A DNA stretch of 23,675 bases from Chara braunii (lineage: Eukaryota > Streptophyta > Charophyceae > Charales > Characeae), in NCBI GenBank assembly GCA_003427395.1, contig BFEA01000093.1, forward strand, positions 523,382-547,056. Reading direction: 5' to 3'. Under the pieces are notes generated by a model. It did not search any database and was not told the origin of the DNA. It worked only from the letters and a program-made list of their open reading frames with translations. Positions 7,686 to 17,263 of the stretch are shown one piece after another. The translations under genes were made by a program, and so were the position numbers. Every line of letters begins with the position of its first letter. Positions within the stretch are counted from its first letter, which is position 1.

Positions 7686-8112
7686 TTGTTTGGTGGAGTT
7701 TTGCTTTAGTTTTTTTTTTTCGGGAAAGGAACGATAGCCTTGAGATATCACTGACCGGCCGCAGGTAATTCAAGTATGGTGTTCATCTGGTTTCATCTGG
7801 ACTCGAGCACAGGTACGTCTTTCATCCCCTTCTCCACTACCAACAACTCACCCGTTGGAAGGGAGAAGGGGAGAAGGGGATGGTTGTGTTGTGGCATAAT
7901 TTGGAATTGAAGAGCAGATGTTCGGTGGGTGGTTATTTGGACTATTTCCTGTTTTCGGTTAAAAATAATGTATAACCTGATCTCCTCACGACAATCAATG
8001 TTGTCCGGACGTCATATTTTAGTTTCAATCTGGCGAGTGTCTATTCCTGTAATGGGACACTAGGGCCAGTTCCCAGCACATGTTGTTCCCCATGAATAGA
8101 CTTGAGCCTTCT
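7686..8112. other. Gene-free spacer with nested inverted repeat
   Basis: CATCCCCTTCTCC (7823-7835) pairs with GGAGAAGGGGATG (7870-7882), with a smaller CCAAC/GTTGG pair inside the loop. CTTGAG and CTCAAG (8101-8116) form another short hairpin. No gene is supported. Confidence 0.5.
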
Positions 8113-8798
8113 CAAGGGTGATCCTTGCACAGGGTAAGGGTTTGGTCCCACCAGCAGCCATTGAGTTTTCTCAACAGTGGTCTCTCTATTACGTGTGGCA
8201 GTGGGCAATGCCCCGCTGCCATCCATGCGCTTGTCATCCAAGGGCTGACGCCATTTCAGTTAAGATTGAAATAGATGCCCTTTTTTTTCACCTGTATCGG
8301 CTACGAACTTTGTAAATTTTATGGATTTTTTGTTATTGTTGTTGAAATGTGTATTCCATTTAGATAATTACCCTACCCATGGGTGGGATAGGTATCTCAA
8401 TGGCATTGAAATGTTTTCGATTTCCATTACATTACGGGGAAGAAAAAAAAAATGTCAAAAAAATTCGTCGTAGTCCAAAGGAGAATGTAGAAAAACACAT
8501 GATGAGGATGCACCGTGCAGTAAAATGCATCCGCATTCATTAACACAACTGGTGAGGTGAGAATATGCGATGTGAGCATGAAAGTAATATCCTGCCCCAA
8601 ACCCATTGTGTTTCTTAAGTAGGGGTCAGACATTTGCTATGCTCACCAATTCCTCTTCAGAAATTAGGGTCGAACATTTTGTTTCAATTTTTAGTAACTT
8701 GTTTTGAATTTTATTGGACCGAAAATATGTCACACTTTTGAGTTTTCTCAACTCAACAACGACTGGTGAGACGTAATCGTAAGGGACACCCTTGGGGA
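8113..8798. mobile_element. Possible 690-bp TIR element, diverged
   Basis: The left end CTCAAGGGTGATCCTTGCAC then TCCCACCAGCAGCCATTGAG and TTTTCTCAAC resembles the reverse complement of 8737-8798, which reads CCCCAAGGGTGTCCCTTACG then CACCAGTCGTTGTTGAG and GAGAAAACTC. The matches are imperfect and need gaps. The TCCCACCAGCAGC-TTGAG part resembles the termini of the 1477 and 1738 foldbacks, so this may be an older relative. The interior is A/T-rich with no transposase. Confidence 0.4.
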
Positions 8799-9830
8799 TG
8801 GAGGGACATAGAAATGGATATGTTTAATTAAAATATATGTATATTTTTTAAAAATAACGGTTTTTTAGAGCTCCTCGCGAAAGGCTCTTTCTGACACTTT
8901 GGACTTTGACATTGTGTGAAGATGTTGAACTCATGGAAATTCGATTTTCATGCATGGCGTGGCAAGACCCGAAGACTCTTTTTATTTTAAAAAATGATTA
9001 TCATTTTGTTTCTTCATTTGTCTCAATACGTTTAGCAGTGGGTCATTTGGGATTTTATGGCTATGATGCACCACTTGATTTCTTACGGGTAGTACCCATT
9101 TTAATTTTTTGTTTGGACGTTTTTGTGTACTCTTGGTATATAAAGTATAACACTTATGTTGTCCCTCTTATGGGATGTGAGAGAAGATCGAAAGCTCATT
9201 GCCAGGTGGACCAACATAGGACATTCGTTTGTTTACCATCAATGTAGTACACATGCAATGTTTAAAATCTAAGTATGTTGTTCACAATGAAAATCGAAGG
9301 GTTTGCCTTTTAAGATTTTCGTTGTAATTGTTAATTTATTTGTATTGTATGCTTCTTGCTTTTTGTCCATTTTAATTGTACATCAGTACAGTATGCATCC
9401 ATGAGAGTCGTGCAAAATAAGAAATAAAAAAGCAACATATTGAGTTTTCTTATGATATGTGGCTTAATTGGGTTTAATGAACTTCAATCAATACAATATC
9501 TTGACAATTAACTAATGGATTGGCAACCAATATACCAAATTAATACACAAATCCGCTCGGTTTGTTATAAGATTTTTATATTGTCTCTTTTCAAGGAATG
9601 GATTTACCCCAAGCACTCATCCATAAGGACCAGAGTGGTTAACATTATTTTAGTTAATTAATTCTGAATGTTTTTTCCACTCAACACCTAACATATTATC
9701 TAATCTCATTATTAAAGACTTTATCTTATTTTTATATGATTATAATTTGCACTAACATTGCACACCTCAAAGCATTATATATAGTATGTTCAACCATTAT
9801 AGTACATGTCCTTTTTTTTTATTATATAAA
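8799..9830. other. A/T-rich gene-free stretch with one weak ORF
   Basis: About one kilobase of A/T-rich sequence. The only open frame of note starts at ATG 8933 and ends at 9247 on the plus strand, 104 residues, with hydrophobic segments near its middle and no motif I recognise. Nothing marks it as a gene: there is no repeat of it in the window and no start context worth noting. AATAAA occurs at 9422. Confidence 0.35.
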
Positions 9831-9937
9831 TGTGCGGTTAGGGTTGCCAGCCTTCGGGTTTGGCCGAACTCCCGAACCCGAACCTGCCGAACATTCAGTC
9901 CCCATTGGGGCGGACCTAAAAATATATATATATATAT

Positions 9938-10005
9938 GTCACAGCCCCTCGTTTGTTGTCGTCTTCTCCCTCTCTGCCTACGGTTTACCGGGCAGTTCTA
10001 TTTGA

Positions 10006-10007
<2 letters not shown>
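9938..10007 (+). repeat. Second copy of the ribozyme-associated repeat, core missing
   Basis: GTCACAGCCCCTCGTTTGTT, then GTCGTCTTCTCCCTCTCTGC, then ACCGGGCAGTTCT. It matches the two halves at 2355-2380 and 2452-2493. Both sides are AT runs, and no CTGATGA or GAAA core is present, as if the ribozyme were lost by AT-tract recombination. Confidence 0.65.

Positions 10008-10049
<42 letters not shown>
10008..10049. repeat. (AT)n microsatellite
   Basis: About 21 uninterrupted AT dinucleotides directly after the ribozyme-associated repeat unit. Confidence 0.95.
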
Positions 10050-10052
<3 letters not shown>

Positions 10053-10285
10053 ATGCAAAAACATAAGACTAACAACATTTGCCTCAGCGTTACATTCAAA
10101 TTCCTTACCAAATTTGAAAGAAAAAAATACGAATAAATAATAATAATAATAATAATACATATTCTGCAAAAACATAAAACTAACAACATTTTACTCAGCG
10201 TTACATTCAAATTCCTTACCAAATTTGAAAAAAAAAAATACAAAAAAATAATAAGAAAATAATAATAATAATAATAAATGAAAAG
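10050..10285. repeat. Two tandem copies of an A/T-rich repeat with TAA runs
   Basis: The segment GCAAAAACATAARACTAACA then CAGCGTTACATTCAAATTCC and TTACCAAATTTGAAA occurs at about 10056 and 10166, each followed by (TAA)n. The inverted, diverged form lies in the element at 819-1106 (905-985). This ties the two places to one repeat family. Confidence 0.75.
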
Positions 10286-10564
10286 ATGGTTTAATGAGTA
10301 GGCGAGCACATTTTGGACACCGCCATATTTAACGATTTTTTTTTCTTTTCTTTGGATACCCAAATGCTCTGAAAATTTACAGATGTGTATTTCACATAGT
10401 ATAAAGCTTATAAAAAAAATAATTCAAAAATAATAAAATAGTTGAAGCACAAAAATAAAATCAAAACGAAAAGTGAAAAGCAAAAAAAAAAAAAAAAAGA
10501 GTGGTTGAGCACGTTTTGACACCGCCGTCTTTGATGTGCATGTCATACAAAGCTCACACAAAGA

Positions 10565-10566
<2 letters not shown>

Positions 10567-10605
<39 letters not shown>
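10567..10605. repeat. Poly-A run
   Basis: About 39 consecutive A bases inside the candidate element at 9841-10723. It could be a retroposon tail nested in it or simple-sequence expansion. Confidence 0.9.
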
Positions 10606-10606
<1 letters not shown>

Positions 10607-10668
10607 ATTTAAACCTCGAAATTATTTTTGGCGGAGGTCGAACCCCTTCAAGTTCGAACCCCGAACGC

Positions 10669-10710
10669 CCGAACATTCGGGGGTCAACCTAGGGTCCCCC
10701 GAACGTTCGG
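10669..10710. other. Strong 15-bp GC-rich hairpin
   Basis: CCGAACATTCGGGGG (10669-10683) pairs with CCCCCGAACGTTCGG (10696-10710) with one wobble position, around a 12-base loop. It sits at the right end of the candidate hAT-like element and could be part of its terminal structure. Confidence 0.7.
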
Positions 10711-10942
10711 CCTGGTGACCATGTGTGCGGTTATAATTTATTACATGATTTATGCATTTACGATGAGGTCTTATTCTCAATCTACATCACTCGCTATGAT
10801 AAAATAAAAAGTTTAATGCTAGTAAGTGCACTTGACAATTGATCTTGAAACCTGTCAATTGCACATAGTTCAATGATGATAACACAAAAAGTCGATGTAA
10901 ACATGGTTTGACACAATGGAAAAGGGTCAAAAGACTATGTTG

Positions 10943-11160
10943 TACTCCCCCTTGTAGTTGTAACTTGCGAGGTTATGAGCTTGGGATATCCTCTATTACT
11001 ACCAAAGACCACACTTCAATATACTAACTATGATGGGGGAATATGAGTTTCTATGGAATATGTAACGGATCATAGCTAGTATATCAAAATGTGGTCTTTG
11101 ACAGTAATAGAGGATATTCCAACTTCACAACCTCTTAAGTTACAACCATGAGAGGGAGTA
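10943..11160. mobile_element. Foldback element with about 92-bp arms
   Basis: The left arm (10943-11034) reads TACTCCCCCTTGTAGTTGTA, later GATATCCTCTATTACT, CAAAGACCACA and TATACTAACTATGAT. The right arm (11069-11160) is its imperfect reverse complement, with ATCATAGCTAGTATA, TGTGGTCTTTG, AGTAATAGAGGATAT and GAGGGAGTA. The loop is 34 bases. It is non-coding and most likely a MITE or other snap-back element. Confidence 0.7.
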
Positions 11161-11380
11161 TAAGGAGGGGAAAAAAAAACTTTGAACAAAATTTTAGAAA
11201 GAAGTTTGAAGAAGAAAGTGAAAAAAAAAACATAATACTTTAACACTATGAAACCAACGCTTCAAAAATCAAAATTATTTGTTTTATTATACGTTGCAGA
11301 CTTAGAAAGTTACCATACTAATATTATCATACTCCATCTTCCTTCTGAACATGACATTTTGTTATAATGATCATGTACAA

Positions 11381-11653
11381 AAGTATGAAATATTCATATA
11401 CCTTAAGGAAAAACCCTATTTCATATACTAACCCTCAAAGATATCATACAACTGTGTCTAATTCCTTAGTTTTTAAGTTAGTAATGAAATGATAAAAACA
11501 AAAAATTAAAAAAAATATTTGAGGGTTAGTATATGAAATAGGGATTTTCCTTGAGGTATATGAATATTTCATACTTAGAGAATTTTTTTTTTTTTAATCC
11601 TTTTATTACTAACTTAAAAGCTAAGGAATTAGACCAAGTTGTATGATATTTTG
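11381..11653. repeat. Interleaved inverted repeat, order A-B-A'-B'
   Basis: Block A (11381-11438) is inverted at 11519-11576; block B (11440-11492) is inverted at 11600-11652. Both pairs match closely (A shares TATGAAATATTCATATACCT; B shares TTACTAACTTAAAA and TAAGGAATTAGAC). The order is A, B, inverted A, inverted B, so the pairs interlock instead of nesting and cannot form a single simple hairpin. Short A/T tracts separate the blocks. It probably arose from rearrangement or tandem fusion of a foldback element. Confidence 0.7.
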
Positions 11654-11940
11654 AAGGTCAAGTTGCTAAAAATCGTAATAAAAACTAATGTTTTCCATTC
11701 TAATTTAGGCATGTGTTCCATTTCAACTATCAAATTATGTGCATCCATCATTTCACCCAATCGGTCAATCTTCGTTCGTTTAAATTATATTTTCAATCAT
11801 TAAAATAAGTTCTTCAATAACTTTCTACATGATTAAAAAAAAATCAGTAGCATGATATATCCAGACATAATATACTTTATGACAACAATTACGGTTTATA
11901 TAAACTATATAATCTATGAAATCATCGATTTCATCCACTA
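11654..11940. other. A/T-rich spacer, nothing recognised
   Basis: I see no repeat, gene or structure here beyond general A/T richness. Confidence 0.4.
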
Positions 11941-12130
11941 GGTTAGACTACCGGCCAGCCTGCCCCGGTCACTCTATTTTCCCGGGAGGCCTGGTCGTGC
12001 AACGACGAGAGGTCCCCTCAAAAAAATAAACTGAACAACTTTTGTCTCAGGGTCATATCAATTTTTTTTTTTTTTTTTTTGCTCGGTCGGGTAAGTGGTC
12101 TTAGGCCACTCTGATAGCCAGGCTTCTAGG
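11941..12130. mobile_element. Small TIR (MITE-like) element, copy 2
   Basis: The right end, reverse-complemented, reads CCTGGCTATCAGAGTGGCC, matching the left end of the element at 819 (TAGGCTACCAGAGTGGCCC). The left end is ACTACCGGCCAGCC. The middle segment AACTTTTGTCTCAGGGTCAT (12039-12058) is the inverted form of the core in the first copy. About 190 bp, shorter than copy 1, with poly-T runs. Confidence 0.5.
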
Positions 12131-12550
12131 GTTGTTTTCTTTTTTTTTTTGGTGACATCTTCACTATATTAGTATCTAATGAGAGTAACATCTCTTTACT
12201 ACGAATAAAATGTTTAAGCCTAGAGAGCAAAATATTTTTACAATGAGTAAAAAACTTATGCCTAAGGCTCCCAAATAGAACAAGAGTCAATATATTTGTA
12301 TGATCCTCAACAATGTACAACATGCATCTATGATGCTTATAGTTATCTTTGGTCATTTATACCCTCTCATTCTACGTTCAAACTTCAAATTGGTGATCTT
12401 TGCATTTTATTTTTTTTTATAGGAAAAAAAAATCCTTAGTCTCTTCGCTAGAAGGGTGAAAAGAGCATTCCCCCATAGTGGGCTTCCTGACTGCGTCAGT
12501 CTATTGGTTGGGAGCTACACCTGCTGTGAACCGGTGTCGAACCCTGAATC
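12131..12550. other. A/T-rich spacer ending in a dispersed-repeat fragment
   Basis: 12447-12545 resembles 105-207 (see that entry). The rest has poly-T and poly-A tracts and no gene. The 2.8-kb repeat begins at 12551. Confidence 0.4.
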
Positions 12551-15314
12551 CTTATGATGCTCTTCCCAATTCATCCGCATTGCCAAACTATGAAATGCCT
12601 GCAAGAATTCAACGACATCGCTACCTTGGAAGAGAGGACGCATATAAACAAATGTTCCTTTCGTTATTAAGGTGTCCTGCAAGAGGCAAGATACTCGTTA
12701 ATAAATAAAATAAATAGTGGCAACATGTAACCTTGAACCTTATCGGTTCAATACTAGCAGGATCAATTCTAACTGGCTGATTAAAAGGATCATTAGTACC
12801 ACTTACTTTTTCAAATAGAATAATGAGTGGTTAGATCATTCCAGGCTTCAAAAAACATTTAATCATATTTTGAAAGTGTTATTCAATAATATTACCCGAG
12901 TGTCGTTCCGCCAGAGACAACGGTAGATAGTCGTTGTCCCCAGCAACGGCGTCACCTGTCGAGCGCATCGGCTCCTACCTTTTTGCAAAGCGTGGGAACC
13001 CTCCCGACTATGTCATGCAGGAATTCAAATAAAAACAAAACTAGAAACAACTTAGGACGATGCATAAATAATTTCGCGAACCTCCGAGACGAACGTGGTT
13101 GCATTGCCCTTTCATCGCTCTAGCCGGGTGCGCCAGCTGTACATTCCACTGTCCCCTACGACATGATAGGTTTTCGTGGGGCACACCTTACCTTCCCTGT
13201 GGGGCTGTCACCACCGTTAGGGATGTATCTCTACTGAGCTACTGACCCACGTGCGGAAGCTTTTACATGCAATTGCAAAGGAAGGTCGGTTGAGGGCGTT
13301 TGCTCGCTCGCTGGAGTATAGGTACGATTGGTTAACGCCAAGTGGACCCGAATGTTGTCCGTCCCCTAAGGCGCTGATCTCCTAGGTACAAATGAACGTC
13401 GGTCGACTAGAACGGTCTCAACCAAACGTGAAACCCACCATATAATCTTAGTCTATTTGTAACTCTCTGATCACAAAATAAATCAATACACCTTTATCAA
13501 ATCGCAAAAGATAGGATTTTGACTTGATGAGATGATCTGCCAAAGTTGTTCTTCCCGACCTATATGACTGAGGAGATTATTATATCGCCGCTTTCGGGGC
13601 GGAGCCCAATATTGATGAAAGATTAGGAAGGACAACCTAAACTTTAACTTACGGTTGGGTCTGTCGACACTTATTAAACCCTGCCAGGAATGACTTCTGC
13701 AAGTAAATTTCATTACTACCATGCAGATCAACAAGTGATCTGGTTCCTGGCCGAAGTTTGAACTCTCGGCTTGACCACACCTCCGTACCATATGCGACTT
13801 GCTTGGAGAAAAATATTATCTAGCGAATCAAAATTTTGTTGGTCGCTTTGTCCTCCTGGGCAATAATCACTCTTCTCGATCCTTAAATCATAAAGTATTC
13901 ATTCTTCATCATCAAGTTACTGAAAACAAAACCACAGTCGTTATCACTATATAAAGAGAACCATCACCTTCATTACCTACTTCTTCTTGTGGGTTGGAGC
14001 TTCTTCTGCCTCCGACACGCACCTATCCCTCTAGAAAATGGTCTTATGGATACTCCTCCCCCTCGCCCTCGCCCGAAGACTCGGATCTCAGAGGTTGGGC
14101 CTTCACCACCGAGTCAACAAACCACCACCCCGGACGAATCGGGTCCACTCCAAGTCGATAGCAGGGCCGGCTCTGAACGCATACAAACCCCCGCCTCGGA
14201 TGCTTCCTAGAGGTAAACACTGTGTTCACCATGAGTAGGTTTCTTTCATTCTCATTACTCATAAGTTTTTGGTAACTTAGATGAAAAAGAAACAGAAGAA
14301 GATAGACAACGAGAAACATTTGGACAGATATAGGTAGATAAGGTCGATCGGGGTAGAAAAAGTCAATCATGAGGAGAAAGTTAAATCCATTTGACCTGAA
14401 CTGCTTTATTTCAATTGAATTCATTTTTTGTGATGCACACAGAACTAAAGTTTTTCAAAACATCGAATCATTTTTAGCATGCAGGCGGTTGAAAAGTCAA
14501 GAAAAAACAATTATTTTCTCTTTTCTCCAACCGGCATAATCAATCTCATTTTCAAGCATCCTTCTACCTACCTGCATAATATGCAAAGACAACAAGTTCA
14601 AGAGAAAACCAGAGCAATCCCACACTCAAGTCAGACCTCACCATTCACATGCAAACACACATTTCCGTTCCTTTTTAATGAAGATTCAATGAACATGATC
14701 AAGCAAGTGTGGGCTCACACAGGTGTGAAGGGAAAATCTGGATCATTCAACTAAGTGAAGTTTAATCCGGCTGACTCAAGAAACCTGTGTAGAATCGCGT
14801 CCTTAGATGAGAAGGTCGTTACAACAAGTCGTCAGCAAAGTGATCCACACCAATCCCTTGTGACGACGTTCTGCCACATTACTCTCTCAACACAAATTCA
14901 CGTTCAACAACTTGACAACGTCTCAATGCCGTCGTCGCTCGCCTTCAATGTCATCACATCACTGCGACTTCACATTCACATCGCTTCAAAACGCACTACC
15001 AGTTCAGCAGCACCTTCCTTGCGCCACTGCCTAACGACCACTTTATGTAGTCAGTGCAAAAATAATGTTGCCACCACCGTGAAAAACCAGCAGCGCTTCC
15101 GAACCACTGTCGTTAAAACCAGGGCTGTCGGCGCCGAAATCCGGCAGCACTTCCGCTCCGCTGCCAAAATCTCATTGTCACCGCCGCAAAAAATCTGCAG
15201 CGCTTCCGAGTCACCGCCAAAAAGCATCGCCGTTGTCGTGCCGAGCGAACAGCGTCACCCCGAAGTCACTCTAAAATGGTTGCCAACGCCGCGCAAAACG
15301 GGTAGAGTCTCCCC
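12551..15314. repeat. 2.8-kb dispersed repeat, copy A
   Basis: Collinear with 19766-22541 at a nearly constant offset (7215 at the left end, 7227 at the right) and roughly nine in ten bases identical by eye in sampled segments. The shared part starts at CTTATGATGCTCTT and ends at AGAGTCTCCCC. It includes a GC-rich 3-prime part (14900 onward) made of degenerate units of about 53 bp. No open frame is recognisable. A short proline-rich frame ending TPASDAS (about 13989-14210) is open in both copies. The ends show no TG...CA termini, primer-binding site or TIRs, so it is not clearly an LTR or a DNA transposon. Confidence 0.8.
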
Positions 15315-15448
15315 TGCACCACTTGCCGATGACCTGCCGCCCCCAAGCAAAACGAGCAGAGTCTCCCCTGCACCGCTTGCAGAGGACCTGCTGCCGCCGT
15401 GCAAAACGGGCAGAGTCTCCCCTGCACCGTGCAGCCCGGTGGCTATGA
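15294..15448 (+). repeat. 54-bp minisatellite (2.8 units) at the end of copy A
   Basis: CAAAACGGGTAGAGTCTCCC and relatives begin at 15294, 15348 and 15402, a period of exactly 54 bp, each followed by CTGCACC. Copy B has only one unit of this type. Because 54 is a multiple of three, the plus-strand frame stays open with an 18-residue repeat (KTGRVSPAPL). Coding status is unproven. Confidence 0.8.
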
Positions 15449-15655
15449 CAGCTTCTCCTCTCCTCTCTCACTGCAGACCTCCACTCCACTTTTCCTCTTA
15501 CTCGTTGACCCTGAACACTCTGGCAACATAATGTTGTTCTCTACTCCACACTCAATCAGAATGTGGGCAGCACCTCAACTGAGTGAAGATGTTACTGGCC
15601 AACCCTGCTTTTATAGCTAGGCCACTTGGGGGTCAGCCAAAAAACGGAGCTGAGC
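15449..15655. other. Spacer without recognised features
   Basis: C/T-rich sequence after the 54-bp repeats. No gene or element is supported. Confidence 0.4.
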
Positions 15656-15659
15656 CCGA

Positions 15660-15825
15660 CCCTCGATCTGAACTTCGATCGAGGGCTGAGAATCTTTATG
15701 TTCCCCTAGGAGCATCAGGTCCCAAGCTTTGGCAATGCACCTGGCCACCTCCCCCGACCAGGTGCAGCCTCGAAGTGGTTGTATGAAGCCATTCTCAGCA
15801 GACTGTTGAAACCAACAGTTTGCTG
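15660..15825. other. Cluster of three strong hairpins
   Basis: Three separate inverted repeats lie in 166 bp: CCCTCGATC (15660-15668) with GATCGAGGG (15677-15685); GCACCTGG (15737-15744) with CCAGGTGC (15758-15765); CAGCAGACTGTTG (15796-15808) with CAACAGTTTGCTG (15813-15825, one wobble, four-base loop). The spacing suggests an RNA-like fold or a structured transposon end. No known RNA family is recognised. Confidence 0.6.
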
Positions 15826-16007
15826 TCAATTCAAAGTCCAGATGCTTCTCTGCCCTGTATTTGGATTGAGGTCGCAAACGAGTTCGTGACCATGTTTTTT
15901 ATTTTTTCCAACTCTTCTCCTCCCTTCCAAGTCTTTCTTTTTTTTCCTTTCTTTTATCTCTTTCTTTACACCTATCCCCCCCTTCCCCTTCTCGTTTTTC
16001 TGTGCAG
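15826..16007. other. T/C-rich spacer
   Basis: Pyrimidine-rich sequence with T runs, ending CTGTGCAG just before the snap-back element. No gene is supported. Confidence 0.4.
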
Positions 16008-16008
16008 G

Positions 16009-16357
16009 GGCAAGTCGCCGTTCAAAATGAACGGCCGCCCCCTCAAAGTTAAACTAAAGTCAAGCTCAACTGGCGCTCCCTACCCCTGTTGCAGCATGCA
16101 CCCGAACCTGGGCGTCATCGGTGCCAGGTTCAGGGCTCAACATTCCTGCTGCCCGCTTTCCTCAACGAACGGGCGCAGGTAGGGGTTGGTTGGAGGCTTA
16201 CCTGTCGGTTGCGGTGTCTGTTCGCAGCAAGCCTCCTTAGTAGTAGTAGTAGTAGTAGTAGTAATATTTAGTACTATATTATAGTTGCAGGTACACACGA
16301 CTTTTTTTCCGCTACTAACAGATGTGGCAGCCCGTTCATCAAAACGAACGGGTGCCT
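16009..16357. mobile_element. Possible snap-back element with hairpin termini
   Basis: The left end contains the hairpin GCCGTTCA-AAA-TGAACGGC (16017-16035). The right end contains CCCGTTC...GAACGGG (16331-16352). The left end GGCA..CCGTTC..GAACGG..GCC and the reverse complement of the right end GGCA.CCGTTC..GAACGG.CTGCC look alike, so the ends act as TIRs that are themselves palindromic. The motif GAACGGGCGC recurs inside. A (TAG)n run sits in the middle. It is probably a non-autonomous element; no target duplication was found. Confidence 0.45.
16238..16263. repeat. (TAG)n microsatellite
   Basis: Eight or so TAG triplets followed by TAATATT. Confidence 0.9.
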
Positions 16358-16690
16358 TAATAATTTCATGAATAATAAAAAGAAAAAAAAAATCAAAAGA
16401 AAACAAAAAAAAAACATAAAGAATCTATAAAAAAAAAACAAGCAAATCTAAGATTTGAAGAAATTTAAGAAGTAAAAAAAAAAAAAAACCAAGAAACTCA
16501 CCTTAGATAAAAGAATCGTTCGTTTTCACGGGCGCTGCCTGACGCACTGGGGATCTAAACACCCCAGACACTTTCCACGGCGTCATATGGCGCCTCACAT
16601 TCAGTTCGTTTTAGTTTTAATTAGGGTTTTTTTTTTTTTTTTTTTTTTTCCTCCGCTGGCTTTGCCAACGGTCACGTCACCACCTACCCC
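16358..16690. other. A-rich and poly-T spacer
   Basis: Several A runs (16379-16490) and a poly-T run (16627-16649). The stretch 16515-16600 has small inverted motifs. No gene is supported. Confidence 0.4.
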
Positions 16691-17002
16691 CCCACGATAC
16701 TGTTGATGTGCAGACCTATGTTCGAATCTTGATGGACTCGAACAGTTTGGACTGATTCTCGACTTAGGCGTGTCATCCTTGAAATCGCAGGGGCCATACT
16801 GAATTGCGCGTGACAGATCTCAACCGCGTGATTTTGATGATCGCGCGGCCAAAATCGGTCGTGCCCAACCGCCTTGGGCTGCTCCAAAAGGAGCTAGCCC
16901 TGAGGTGCGGTCCTCCGATTCGATCCCAGTATCTGTTGGGTGACAGTCCTGTACCATAACCTACTGGGTTCGTTCCTATCACGACAGTGATAGGAGCAAC
17001 TC

Positions 17003-17016
17003 TTTTATATAAAAGG
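17003..17016 (+). promoter_or_regulatory. TATA-box-like sequence
   Basis: TTTTATATAAAAGG stands out from its GC-balanced surroundings. It follows the 16975-16994 hairpin and precedes a GC-rich transcribed-looking stretch. No gene downstream is supported. Confidence 0.3.
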
Positions 17017-17241
17017 TTGTTCAGTCTCTATTCCCCCTGTGAAGTGGCCTTGCAGGCCTTGCCTGCCTGTCGCCCTGCTGCCTTGCCAGCTTGAGGCCTC
17101 GTTGGCCCTGCCTACCCCATCAAGTTGGCCGCATGTATCCACCGCGGCGGTCTCCAGCTCTTAGCAGAGCAGGCCGCTGGCCTCTCGACCACCGTCGTGC
17201 CTTCAACCCGGAGGTCCCTATTAGCCTCGTAGGCTTTGAAT

Positions 17242-17263
17242 CGCGCGGCTTAGCAGCCGCGCG
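17242..17263. other. Perfect 9-bp GC-rich hairpin
   Basis: CGCGCGGCT pairs exactly with AGCCGCGCG around the loop TAGC. It lies 22 bp before AATAAA. Confidence 0.75.

Larger units (their letters stand above)
9841..10723. mobile_element. Possible hAT-like insertion with 10-bp flanking direct repeat
   Basis: TGTGCGGTTA occurs at 9831-9840 and 10724-10733, just outside two GC-rich, CCGAAC-rich ends. If the element starts TAGGGTTGCCAG, the direct repeat reduces to 8 bp (TGTGCGGT), the size made by hAT transposons. The left GGGTTGCCAG and right (reverse complement) TGGTCACCAG ends match at 7 of 10. The interior is made of other repeats: a ribozyme-associated unit, an AT microsatellite, TAA runs and a poly-A. 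No transposase is present. Confidence 0.4.

Noticed and set aside
14755-15531. 258-residue plus-strand open frame in copy A
   Set aside because: It starts without ATG support, is made largely of degenerate tandem units and is not preserved at this length in copy B. Kept only as an observation on the 54-bp repeat.
16691-16980. tRNA-like gene suggested by GTTCGAATC at 16721
   Set aside because: No matching A-box at the correct spacing and no acceptor-stem pairing around it.
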